Of a DNA stretch of 7,590 bases, positions 1 through 5,943 are shown in pieces. The first letter of the stretch is position 1, and each line of letters begins with the position of its first letter. This stretch comes from an uncultured Eubacteriales bacterium. GTDB taxonomy: Bacteria > Bacillota > Clostridia > Christensenellales > Borkfalkiaceae. The stretch is from NCBI GenBank assembly GCA_900545325.1, contig UQZE01000101.1:1-7590 (forward strand), in the 5' to 3' direction. The notes below the pieces were generated by a model. That model saw only the letters and a list, made by a program, of their open reading frames with translations. It ran no database searches and was not told the DNA's origin. A program made the position numbers and the translations under genes.

Positions 1-26
1 TCCGATCTGCGTATAAGCGAGCAAGT

Positions 27-407
27 CTATTGATTTTTCAGTTTTTCAAGTACGTCCCGATCCGCGGGACAAAAGGGCAGGCCGCCGAGCTCCTCCGGCA
101 AAACGAACCTTATTTCGTCGTGCTCGAGTTTTTTCGGTTCGCCGCCGACGATCTCCGCTTCGTAAAAATAAAGATGCACGGTAACGTCCTCGTAAGCGTG
201 CACTTTTTCCGCAAATAGCGCGCCGACGCTTATCGTTACGCCGAGCTCTTCCCTGCATTCGCGCGCGAGCGCCTGTTCACAGGTTTCGCCCTCCTCCACC
301 TTGCCGCCCGCAAATTCCCATAAAAGGCCGCGCTTTTTATGCGCGGGACGGCGGCAGGCGAGAATTTTACCGTCTTTTTTTATGATGGCCGCAACGACTT
401 GCGTCAT
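27..407 (-). CDS. mutT: MutT-like Nudix hydrolase (8-oxo-dGTP / (d)NTP diphosphatase type)
   Basis: A 126-residue single-domain Nudix protein, expected to act in the cytosol and hydrolyse oxidised or modified nucleoside triphosphates to the monophosphate and pyrophosphate. The full Nudix box spans residues 35-57: G35, E41, then R49-E50-C-R-E53-E54-L-G56-V57. The glutamates bind the catalytic Mg2+. It is preceded by WEFAGG, where MutT enzymes usually have WEFPGG. Near the C-terminus, PADRD puts an Asp (D116) where E. coli MutT has its base-reading Asn119, so the substrate may instead be a cytidine nucleotide, as in NudG. I chose the ATG at 407 because GGAG lies 6 nt upstream and MTQVVAAII is a typical N-terminus. 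An in-frame ATG at 431 would add eight residues and coincides with the predicted transcription start. The gene diverges from the TIGR04076 gene. The family is certain; the substrate is not. Confidence 0.93.
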   Translation of the reverse strand: MTQVVAAIIKKDGKILACRRPAHKKRGLLWEFAGGKVEEGETCEQALARECREELGVTISVGALFAEKVHAYEDVTVHLYFYEAEIVGGEPKKLEHDEIRFVLPEELGGLPFCPADRDVLEKLKNQ

Positions 408-437
408 ATCCGCTCCGTTCCGATTTGACATACTATC

Positions 438-466
438 ATTATAAAAGAAAATCGGCGCGCTGTCAA
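438..466 (-). promoter_or_regulatory. Consensus sigma-70/sigma-A promoter of the Nudix gene
   Basis: On the minus strand there is a perfect TTGACA (-35, 466-461), a 17-nt spacer and a perfect TATAAT (-10, 443-438). Transcription should start near 431, exactly where an in-frame ATG sits (431-429). The SD-preceded ATG at 407 follows 24 nt downstream. A fully consensus promoter suggests strong constitutive expression. Confidence 0.9.
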
Positions 467-483
467 CCGCAGGAAAAATTTGC

Positions 484-511
484 TTGCAAACTTCGGAAAA
501 TATGTTATAAT
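484..511 (+). promoter_or_regulatory. Extended -10 promoter of the TIGR04076 gene
   Basis: TGTTATAAT (503-511) is an extended -10 element with a perfect TATAAT at 506-511. A TTGCAA -35-like hexamer (484-489) lies 16 nt upstream. The predicted start falls at about 518, on the A of the start codon. It is back to back with the Nudix promoter, with 17 bp between the two -35 boxes, so both could be affected by one regulator. Confidence 0.8.
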
Positions 512-517
512 GAAGAT

Positions 518-862
518 ATGAAAAAAGTAAAGATAACCGTATTGAAAACACATTTTGACGAAGAACTCGCCGCCGAGTACGGCGCGGGCGGACTGAAAGC
601 GTGCCCCATGCACAAAGCCGGACAGGTTTTTTACGCCGACTATGCCAAGCCGCAGGGACTTTGCGACGAGGCGTGGAAAGCGATGTATCAATACGTTTTC
701 GCTTTGGCGCACGGCGCGGAAAACGGCCTTTTTTACTACGGCGACTGGATACGCGAAAAAGGCGTGGCGATCGTCAGCTGCAACGACGGCCTCCGTCCCG
801 TGATATTCAAACTGGAAGCGACGGACGTCCTTTCCGAAATCGACTATACCCCCGTAAGATAA
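518..862 (+). CDS. TIGR04076 family protein (function unknown)
   Basis: A 114-residue protein that I recognise as family TIGR04076. The marks are the MKKVKITVLK N-terminus, a Cys-Pro pair (C29-P30) followed by a GQxF segment (residues 35-38), a Cys at 49 followed by a Trp-containing helix (DEAW), and the family's C-terminal motif C88-N-D-G-L-R-P-V-I-F-K-L-E. The conserved cysteines (29, 49, 88) suggest metal or cofactor binding, but no biochemical role is established that I know of. No signal peptide or membrane segment is visible, so it is probably cytosolic. The start at 518 matches the family N-terminus, yet no Shine-Dalgarno precedes it (512-517 is gaagat) and it lies at the predicted transcription start, so the mRNA is probably leaderless. 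It is monocistronic and ends at a strong hairpin. Confidence 0.88.
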   Translation: MKKVKITVLKTHFDEELAAEYGAGGLKACPMHKAGQVFYADYAKPQGLCDEAWKAMYQYVFALAHGAENGLFYYGDWIREKGVAIVSCNDGLRPVIFKLEATDVLSEIDYTPVR

Positions 863-897
863 AAGCGGCGGGCGCGTAACGCGCCGCCGCTTTCTTT
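862..897. terminator. Bidirectional intrinsic terminator between convergent genes
   Basis: A GC-rich hairpin pairs 865-875 with 881-890: ten base pairs, one bulged G and a 5-nt loop. It is flanked by AAAA on the left and TTTCTTTCT on the right. It lies directly after the TIGR04076 stop and 22 nt beyond the lacZ stop on the other strand, so it can serve both convergent transcripts. Confidence 0.85.
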
Positions 898-918
898 CTG
901 CCGTCGCAAGACGGTTTT

Positions 919-3696
919 TTATTTGGAAAAATGCCGCTTGAACGGATCGCCCGCCGCCGCAAGCAGACGGAAACGGAAGCCGAACGTATGCTCCACCCAG
1001 TATTTGTCTTCGAGCACCGGCCCGCAGGAGGCGCTGCCAACGCCGCCCATTTTGTAATCGACGTTGAGATAGAGCCTGCCCGTTTCTTTCATTTCGTACG
1101 CGTGCGCCCTGTAATCGGAAAGCGCGTATTCGCTCACCTGGAAAGAAAAGTCCTTTTCGCTGTCTGCCATAATCCCGCCTTTGCCGTCGGAAATCTTCAC
1201 AAAACGGCTGCCGCAGTGGCTGCCGCTCTCCTGCGGCTTGGGATACATGTAGTTCATCGTACGCGCGTCCGCAACGTAAAATCCGACGGGCGCGCAAAGC
1301 GTTCTGTCCAAATACGCCTCCGTTTCGCCGCGGCCGAAATATTCGACCTTTGTGAGCGACGGTTCCACGGGGAAGGAAAAACCGAAACGCGGGAAACGGG
1401 GAAAATGCCCGTTGCCGAAAACTTCCGCAAAAATTTCCACGCCGCCCGCCACGGGCTTGTATGTCAGGCAGATCTCCGCGAGCGGGGCGATGGAATCGGT
1501 TACCATATACCCCGAAACGCGCACGCAGCCCTCCTTTCTCTCTATGTTCTTGGCAAAAAAGTCCGCGTACTGATAGCGCACGCGCTCCCAGTCGTTTTTA
1601 ACGTTCCTGTCGTTGTCGAGATAAGCGCGCAGGATCTGCAGCTTCGCCGCCCCCGCGAGGTATTCCCGGCCCGCGGCTCTGAACGATTTCAGCATGCCGT
1701 TTTCGTCCACTTCAAAGGAAACGTCTTCGCTTTCCGCCTTTTCCGCCGCGGCGTAGGCGTAATCGATCTCCGCCTGGCGCACCGTGACGATTTTTCCGCC
1801 CTTGCTGAAAGTAAAATCGACGAACGTATAGCCTTTTTCGCGCGGCACGGGCACGGGAAACGACTTTTCCTCATGCGGCGCAATACCAGCAAGATCGAGT
1901 TTGCCGCCGCCGACGACACTGCCGTTGACTTTGACCGCGTATTCGCAGATTATATCGTCCAACGGTTCAAAGTCCCGCCTGTTTTCTATATACGCCCTGC
2001 CGTTCTTCCATTTTAAGTCCACGGGCGCATAAACTTCCTTCACCTCGTAATAAGAGGGATTTGGCACGCGGTCGGTGGTAACGAGACCGTCCATGCAGAA
2101 ATTGCCGTCGTGCAGTTTTTCCCCGAAATCGCCGCCGTAGAGCACTTTGCCGTTTTCTATCACGCTGTGGGAACACCATTCCCATACGAAAGCGCCCGCA
2201 AGGCGGTCGTGTTTATAGATCACGTCCCAATACGCGCGCACATCCCCGCAGGAATTCCCCATAGCGTGCGTATATTCGCAGAGCACCAGGGGGCGGCGTT
2301 CCTTGTCGAGATATTCTTCGAGATAGCTCACGGCGGGATACATCCTGCTGCACATATCCAAAAGCCCGTCGTCAAGATAATCGTTTCTGCTCCAATCCCA
2401 TGCGTTTTCGTAATGCACGGGGCGGTCGTCCAGCTTTTTGATCGCCTTGCAGGCCTCCGCAAAATTCGCGCCCCAGCCCGATTCGTTGCCGAGCGACCAT
2501 ATGAGCACGCTCGGTCGGTTTTTATCCCGCTCGTACATGCGGCGGCTGCGTTCGACGATCTGCTCCGCAAAGCGAGGATCGCGCGCGATCTCCCCGTAGA
2601 GATAACCGTCGTACCCGCCGCGCTGGTTGGTCGCGCCGTGCGATTCCACATCGGCCTCCTCCATGAGGTAAACGCCCTCTTCGTCGCAGAGCCGCGCAAA
2701 ATACGCCGCGCAGGGATAGTGGCTGGTCCGAACCGCGTTGCCGTTCATTTCCTTGATGAGAGCGACGTCTTTTTTCATGTCCTCTTCCGTTTCCACAAAC
2801 GCGTTCACGGTGGACGAATGGCGGTTGACGCCCTTGAACTTGATCGGCGCGCCGTTTAAAAGAATGACGCCGTCTTTGATCCCGACTTTCCTCACGCCCG
2901 TTTTTTCGCGGATTACTTCTCCCGCACATTCGATTGCAAGGTCGTACAAAACGGGACTTTCCGCGTTCCAAAGGCGCACGTCGGGAATTTTCAGCCGCAC
3001 GTTTTTCCCCTCCGCGGTGTCGATCACTCTGCCGCCGTCCGACAGGACGAAACGGCAGGGTCTGTCCGCGGCGACGCGCACATAGCCCGTCTTGCCCTTA
3101 TAGTCGGTAGTGATCTTGAAATCCCTCACGTGACCTTCGGGGCGGTTGAGAATGTAAACGTCGCGGAAAATGCCCGAAAAGCGCATTTTGTCCTGGTCCT
3201 CGAGATAACTCGCCTGACACCATTTGAACACGATCACCTTGATTTCGTTTTCTTCTTTCAAAAAATCGGTGACGTCGAATTCACACGGCGAATGGCTTAT
3301 GGTGGAATACCCCGCGAATCTGCCGTTCACAAAGAGGTAATAACAGCTGTCCACGCCCTCGAAATTTATGTAATAGCGCCCCTTTTTGTCCTTTACGTCG
3401 TAACGGCAGACGTACATGCCGCAGGGATTTTCCTTTAAAATATACGGCGGACAGTATGGAAAGGGATAGCGCGTGTTGGTGTACTGCTTTTCGTCGTATC
3501 CCAGCATCTGCCAGCATGAGGGAACTTCCACCTCCCGTTCGGGCAGAGAATCGAAATCGGCTTTTTCGCGGCTTTCGAAATAGGCGAAACGCCATTTAGT
3601 AAGAAAGGTCTTTTCGCCGTTTTCTATTTCGTAGTACGCCCGCGCGGGCTCGTTGTTCACCGAAACCGTCAGGCTTTCGTGCAAATCTAACTTCAT
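919..3696 (-). CDS. lacZ: Beta-galactosidase, glycoside hydrolase family 2 (LacZ type)
   Basis: A 925-residue cytosolic GH2 enzyme, expected to hydrolyse terminal beta-D-galactosides by a retaining mechanism. Approximate domains are a sugar-binding jelly roll 25-185, an Ig-like domain 190-270, a TIM barrel 275-555, a second Ig-like domain 565-645 and the small-chain domain 655-915. The GH2 signature begins at NRHSS (291-295). The acid/base is E404 in SLGNESGWG and the nucleophile is E474 in LCEYTHAMGNS; ESHG (351-354) is the conserved active-site His loop. The C-terminal GVGSASCGP motif has Cys891 where E. coli LacZ has Trp999. It is about 100 residues shorter than E. coli LacZ but complete. 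No signal peptide is visible. GAGGTG sits 4 nt before the ATG and overlaps the end of the upstream VOC gene; the gap is only 3 nt, so translation is probably coupled. It is the last gene of a three-gene operon. Activity on other beta-linked sugars cannot be excluded. Confidence 0.97.
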   Translation of the reverse strand: MKLDLHESLTVSVNNEPARAYYEIENGEKTFLTKWRFAYFESREKADFDSLPEREVEVPSCWQMLGYDEKQYTNTRYPFPYCPPYILKENPCGMYVCRYDVKDKKGRYYINFEGVDSCYYLFVNGRFAGYSTISHSPCEFDVTDFLKEENEIKVIVFKWCQASYLEDQDKMRFSGIFRDVYILNRPEGHVRDFKITTDYKGKTGYVRVAADRPCRFVLSDGGRVIDTAEGKNVRLKIPDVRLWNAESPVLYDLAIECAGEVIREKTGVRKVGIKDGVILLNGAPIKFKGVNRHSSTVNAFVETEEDMKKDVALIKEMNGNAVRTSHYPCAAYFARLCDEEGVYLMEEADVESHGATNQRGGYDGYLYGEIARDPRFAEQIVERSRRMYERDKNRPSVLIWSLGNESGWGANFAEACKAIKKLDDRPVHYENAWDWSRNDYLDDGLLDMCSRMYPAVSYLEEYLDKERRPLVLCEYTHAMGNSCGDVRAYWDVIYKHDRLAGAFVWEWCSHSVIENGKVLYGGDFGEKLHDGNFCMDGLVTTDRVPNPSYYEVKEVYAPVDLKWKNGRAYIENRRDFEPLDDIICEYAVKVNGSVVGGGKLDLAGIAPHEEKSFPVPVPREKGYTFVDFTFSKGGKIVTVRQAEIDYAYAAAEKAESEDVSFEVDENGMLKSFRAAGREYLAGAAKLQILRAYLDNDRNVKNDWERVRYQYADFFAKNIERKEGCVRVSGYMVTDSIAPLAEICLTYKPVAGGVEIFAEVFGNGHFPRFPRFGFSFPVEPSLTKVEYFGRGETEAYLDRTLCAPVGFYVADARTMNYMYPKPQESGSHCGSRFVKISDGKGGIMADSEKDFSFQVSEYALSDYRAHAYEMKETGRLYLNVDYKMGGVGSASCGPVLEDKYWVEHTFGFRFRLLAAAGDPFKRHFSK

Positions 3697-3699
3697 ATT

Positions 3700-4068
3700 T
3701 CACCTCTTATCTTTATTTTTGCATATCTCGATCCAGTATCCGTCGGGATCTTCGATAAAATAGATGCCCATCGCGGGGTTATCGAAACAGACGCACCCCA
3801 TTTTTTCGTGTTTTTCGCGCGCGGCGGCCATATCGTCCGCCGTAACGGCGAGGTGAAACTCCCCTTCGCCGAGGTCGTATTTCTGCGGATGATTTTTCAG
3901 CGCGGTGATTTCCAAAAGAAACCCGCTCTTCCCGTCCCCTAAAAACACGATGGTAAAATCGTTCTTTTCGATCGTGCGTACGGGTGACAGCCCCAGCGCC
4001 TCGCCGTAAAAGGCCAAAGATTTTTCAAGATCGGAAACGTTGATGTTATAGTGATAAAAACGGAACAT
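3700..4068 (-). CDS. VOC / glyoxalase I-like metalloprotein
   Basis: A 122-residue protein of the vicinal oxygen chelate superfamily, with two beta-alpha-beta-beta-beta modules at about 3-55 and 70-117. The four metal-ligand positions of bacterial glyoxalase I are all present: H6, E53 (LLEIT), H72 (FHLAV) and E114 (YWIEI), together with the EDPDGYWIE motif at 106-114. The overall pattern (DLEKSLAFYGEALGL, KYDLGEGEFHLAV) resembles lactoylglutathione lyase, so methylglyoxal detoxification is a reasonable guess. Many clostridia lack glutathione, however, so another thiol or a different VOC reaction is possible. AAGGAGGA lies just before the ATG at 4068. The gene follows the SDR gene by 12 nt and precedes lacZ by 3 nt, so the three should share one mRNA. 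Confidence 0.88.
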   Translation of the reverse strand: MFRFYHYNINVSDLEKSLAFYGEALGLSPVRTIEKNDFTIVFLGDGKSGFLLEITALKNHPQKYDLGEGEFHLAVTADDMAAAREKHEKMGCVCFDNPAMGIYFIEDPDGYWIEICKNKDKR

Positions 4069-4080
4069 ATATCCTCCTTT

Positions 4081-5067
4081 TCATTTTTCCGCGCCGAAAC
4101 GCTCGGGGTAACAGGCGCGCATGGTCTTTTTCAGCTCCGCCTCGGTATCGCGCGCCGCGGAAAAGCCGAATCTTTCATACTGCAAGGCCCTTTCCGTCGC
4201 CGCGGGATCGAGGGAAAAGTCCTTATTTTGGATCTGAGTCATGAGTTTTACGGGATCGAGCCCCGGCTCTTTCCCCTGCTTTTTGTATTCCTTTGCAACC
4301 GAACGCGCGCCCAACGCGCCCAGCCAGGCGGGAATTTTCAGCACTCTTCGTCCGTCTTTCGCAAAGCGGAGCATCTTTTTCACGAGTTCGATATAGGAAA
4401 TGTTTTCTCCCCCGACGGGAACGCAGCCGCTGCCGCAATGCGCCGCCGCGAATACGGCTTCCGCCACGCCCGCCGCGTCGGTCGCAGCCGTCCTTCCCTT
4501 CGTCATGAACACCGCGGGATATCTGTCGAAATGCGCGAGAAAACTTTCCCTCCAAATAGGCGCCCCGTTTTCGGGAACGCCGAATATATACGGCAGTTCG
4601 AGCACCACGGCCGCAACGCCCGAAGAAAGCGCTGCGTCTTCCTGTTCCCGCCGCGCCCTGATATACGGGTGGCTTTCCGACAGCCTGCCCTTGCAGAGCT
4701 TATCGAAATACGCGAAATAAGAACCGAGCACGACCAGCCTTTCCGCTCCCGCCGCCACTGCGGCGGACAGTATTTTTTTACACTGCACGACCAGCTTTTC
4801 GCGAAAGAACGGCGCTGCCGGCGCAGGCGGCATCACGCGGTCGTCCGGCCCCAAAGCATATATAAATACGTCGAACTTTTTTTCTTTGAAATACGCCGTA
4901 AGACATTCCCCGCTTTTGGCAAAAAAGTCAAGATTATCGACGGAAACGCCGCACGCATTTCCACCCGAACGCGACGCCGCAGCAACGGGTACGCCCCGCG
5001 ATACGAATTTTTCCAGGGCGGCCCTGCCGAGAAATCCCGTGCCCCCCGCTATAAACGCTTTTTTCAC
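4081..5067 (-). CDS. NAD(P)-binding epimerase/dehydratase-like SDR protein
   Basis: A 328-residue extended or atypical short-chain dehydrogenase with an N-terminal Rossmann fold. FIAGGTGFLG (residues 5-14) is the dinucleotide-binding GxxGxxG loop. LVVLGSYFAY (111-120) supplies the usual strand and Ser116. The active-site Tyr is in Y135-I-R-A-R139, where the normal YxxxK lysine is an arginine. The C-terminal half (residues 165-328) would bind the substrate, which I cannot identify; it does not read as a canonical GalE. There is no membrane segment. The start codon is GTG at 5067 (the nearby ATG at 5073 is out of frame and closes at once). No Shine-Dalgarno is present, and a promoter ends 9 nt upstream. 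It is the first gene of an operon with the VOC and lacZ genes, which suggests a role in sugar or sugar-derivative metabolism. Confidence 0.9.
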   Translation of the reverse strand: MKKAFIAGGTGFLGRAALEKFVSRGVPVAAASRSGGNACGVSVDNLDFFAKSGECLTAYFKEKKFDVFIYALGPDDRVMPPAPAAPFFREKLVVQCKKILSAAVAAGAERLVVLGSYFAYFDKLCKGRLSESHPYIRARREQEDAALSSGVAAVVLELPYIFGVPENGAPIWRESFLAHFDRYPAVFMTKGRTAATDAAGVAEAVFAAAHCGSGCVPVGGENISYIELVKKMLRFAKDGRRVLKIPAWLGALGARSVAKEYKKQGKEPGLDPVKLMTQIQNKDFSLDPAATERALQYERFGFSAARDTEAELKKTMRACYPERFGAEK

Positions 5068-5076
5068 AACATATAT

Positions 5077-5105
5077 ATCATAATATGTTTTAAAAAAATT
5101 TGCAA
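5077..5105 (-). promoter_or_regulatory. Promoter of the SDR-VOC-lacZ operon
   Basis: On the minus strand there is TTGCAA (-35, 5105-5100), a 17-nt AT-rich spacer and TATGAT (-10, 5082-5077). The predicted start at about 5070 is within 3 nt of the GTG start codon at 5067, leaving no room for a ribosome binding site. The promoter is less consensus than that of the Nudix gene, so an activator or a repressed state is possible. I see no clear operator. Confidence 0.7.
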
Positions 5106-5185
5106 TCGTTAACTGAAAAATTTCTTTTCCCTTTCCCGAAAAAATACGCGGAAGAAAATTTGTTTAGAAATATTTTCCAAATTAC

Positions 5186-5214
5186 TTGATTATTGTTCAA
5201 AAATATATTATTAT
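5186..5214 (+). promoter_or_regulatory. Promoter of the 70-residue unknown gene
   Basis: TTGATT (5186-5191), a 17-nt spacer and TATTAT (5209-5214), embedded in very AT-rich DNA. Transcription from about 5221 gives a 24-nt leader containing AAGGAG at 5230-5235, 9 nt before the ATG. It is divergent from the operon promoter at 5077-5105, with about 80 bp of AT-rich DNA between the two -35 boxes. Confidence 0.7.
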
Positions 5215-5244
5215 ATATTCATAAAATACAAGGAGAACCGTTTC

Positions 5245-5457
5245 ATGAAAAATCCGAAAGAAAAAATATCAGCGACGGACCCTGACGCCCCTGCGCCGAC
5301 CAACCTGACAAAAGAAACGCTGACGAGAGTATTTTTGACGCGCGAAGATCTGGATACGCTCAGCAAACTCTGCGAACTGCCGCCGGACGACCAACGGCGC
5401 ATCCGCAGGGAGATAGACGATTTACACGCCGCCAGCGGCAAAATCCCGTTTGAATAA
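5245..5457 (+). CDS. Small charged protein of unknown function (70 aa)
   Basis: I do not recognise this protein. Residues 1-20 (KNPKEKISATDPDAPAPTN) are polar and Pro-rich and look disordered. Residues 23-64 are dense in charged residues and predicted helical, including LTREDLDTLSKLCELPPDDQ and RRIRREIDDL. The LPPDDQ-then-helix pattern is reminiscent of the tail of XRE-type regulators, but no helix-turn-helix is present, so this is only a hint. There is one Cys (43), no signal peptide and no membrane helix. The start is well supported by AAGGAG 9 nt upstream and by a good promoter. The gene is divergent from the lacZ operon, a place where local regulators often sit, but DNA binding is not shown. 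GC-rich codon use matches the genes to its left rather than those to its right. Confidence 0.75.
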   Translation: MKNPKEKISATDPDAPAPTNLTKETLTRVFLTREDLDTLSKLCELPPDDQRRIRREIDDLHAASGKIPFE

Positions 5458-5462
5458 AAAGA

Positions 5463-5596
5463 ACGCGGAAGCCGTGCTTTTTACCGACTTTTAATCGTCG
5501 TTTTTCCTTCGCTCCCGCGCCGACGAGCACCGCCGATACGCGGAGATCTTCAAAAAAAGATATAGCGAGCGACCGACGTAGTTTCGGCTTTCGCGT
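5463..5596. repeat. Long-range inverted repeat, possible RNA stem
   Basis: The 12-nt arms acgcggaagccg (5463-5474) and cggctttcgcgt (5585-5596) are complementary with a single G-T position, which is a G-U wobble in plus-strand RNA. They enclose 110 nt. Nested inside, cgctc (5510-5514) can pair with gagcg (5567-5571). The element begins right after the 70-residue gene and ends 3 nt before a 19-bp hairpin. It could be a structured 3' UTR, a small RNA or a remnant of a small element; chance pairing is possible. Confidence 0.4.
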
Positions 5597-5599
5597 AAG

Positions 5600-5647
5600 A
5601 AAACAAAAGGAGCAAGATCGCCCCGCACATCTTGCTCCTTTTGTTTT
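5600..5647. terminator. 19-bp perfect hairpin, bidirectional terminator
   Basis: 5600-5618 pairs perfectly with 5629-5647 around a 10-nt loop (cgccccgcac). The left arm starts AAAACAAAAGG and the right arm ends CCTTTTGTTTT, so either strand presents a U-rich 3' side. On the plus strand it is the likely main stop for transcripts from the 70-residue gene. Confidence 0.85.
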
Positions 5648-5681
5648 AGCGACAACGTGATTTCCTTACGTTTAAAAATTT

Positions 5682-5723
5682 AAAGGCTTATGCCGCCCAA
5701 AAAGACGGCATAAGCCTTTTGGC
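5682..5723. terminator. 14-bp perfect hairpin, probable terminator
   Basis: AAAGGCTTATGCCG (5682-5695) pairs with CGGCATAAGCCTTT (5706-5719) around a 10-nt loop, followed by only one further T and then GGCGG. On the other strand the stem is followed by AAATTTTTA. It is a strong stem with a modest U tract, 34 nt after the previous hairpin. Confidence 0.65.
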
Positions 5724-5793
5724 GGACTCGATGAGACCCCAACTGAACACCTTTTATTTAGCTATGAAAACATATCGTATAAGATTACCCACG

Positions 5794-5824
5794 AATAGGA
5801 TGCTTAATTCGCATCCTATTTTTT
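5794..5824 (+). terminator. Intrinsic terminator
   Basis: AATAGGATGC (5794-5803) pairs with GCATCCTATT (5811-5820) around a 7-nt loop and runs straight into a T tract (5819-5824). This is a textbook plus-strand terminator, but no gene lies between it and the preceding terminators. Either an untranslated RNA ends here or it is the leftover end of a lost gene. Confidence 0.8.
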
Positions 5825-5911
5825 AATGCCTTTCGTGGCGTCGTTGTACCACAGCAGTAAGCGGCAAGTCAACGGAAAAATTTATCGCTTAAAACTTAAT
5901 GAGAAAGAACA

Positions 5912-5943
5912 GTCATACTCGACTTAGAGTATGGCCTTTTTTT
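5912..5943 (+). terminator. Intrinsic terminator or leader attenuator upstream of the small-gene operon
   Basis: GTCATACTC (5912-5920) pairs with GAGTATGGC (5927-5935), including one G-U pair, around a 6-nt loop. It is followed by a run of seven T (5937-5943). It lies 160 nt before the first gene of the right-hand operon. If that operon is transcribed from further upstream, this hairpin would act as an attenuator; otherwise it insulates the operon. Confidence 0.75.

Noticed and set aside
408..551. N-terminal extension of the Nudix protein back to 551
   Set aside because: It would cross the gene's own perfect promoter and overlap the divergent gene; Nudix proteins of this type start near MTQVV.
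931..2859. Long open frames on the plus strand opposite lacZ (931-2016 and 2110-2859)
   Set aside because: They mirror the GC-rich codon bias of lacZ, encode low-complexity His/Arg/Ala/Phe-rich sequence and match no family; the catalytic residues are clear on the minus strand.
4051..5112. A 353-codon plus-strand open frame opposite the SDR gene
   Set aside because: It is Arg/Phe-rich with no recognisable domain and lies entirely antisense to a gene with an intact Rossmann motif.
5150..5178. Imperfect AT-rich palindrome between the divergent promoters as an operator
   Set aside because: The arms match only with gaps in very AT-rich sequence, so chance is likely.
5492..5580. Short open frame with a RRYAEIFKKRYSE-like stretch as a gene remnant
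   Set aside because: Under 30 codons, with no start codon, no ribosome binding site and no recognised family.
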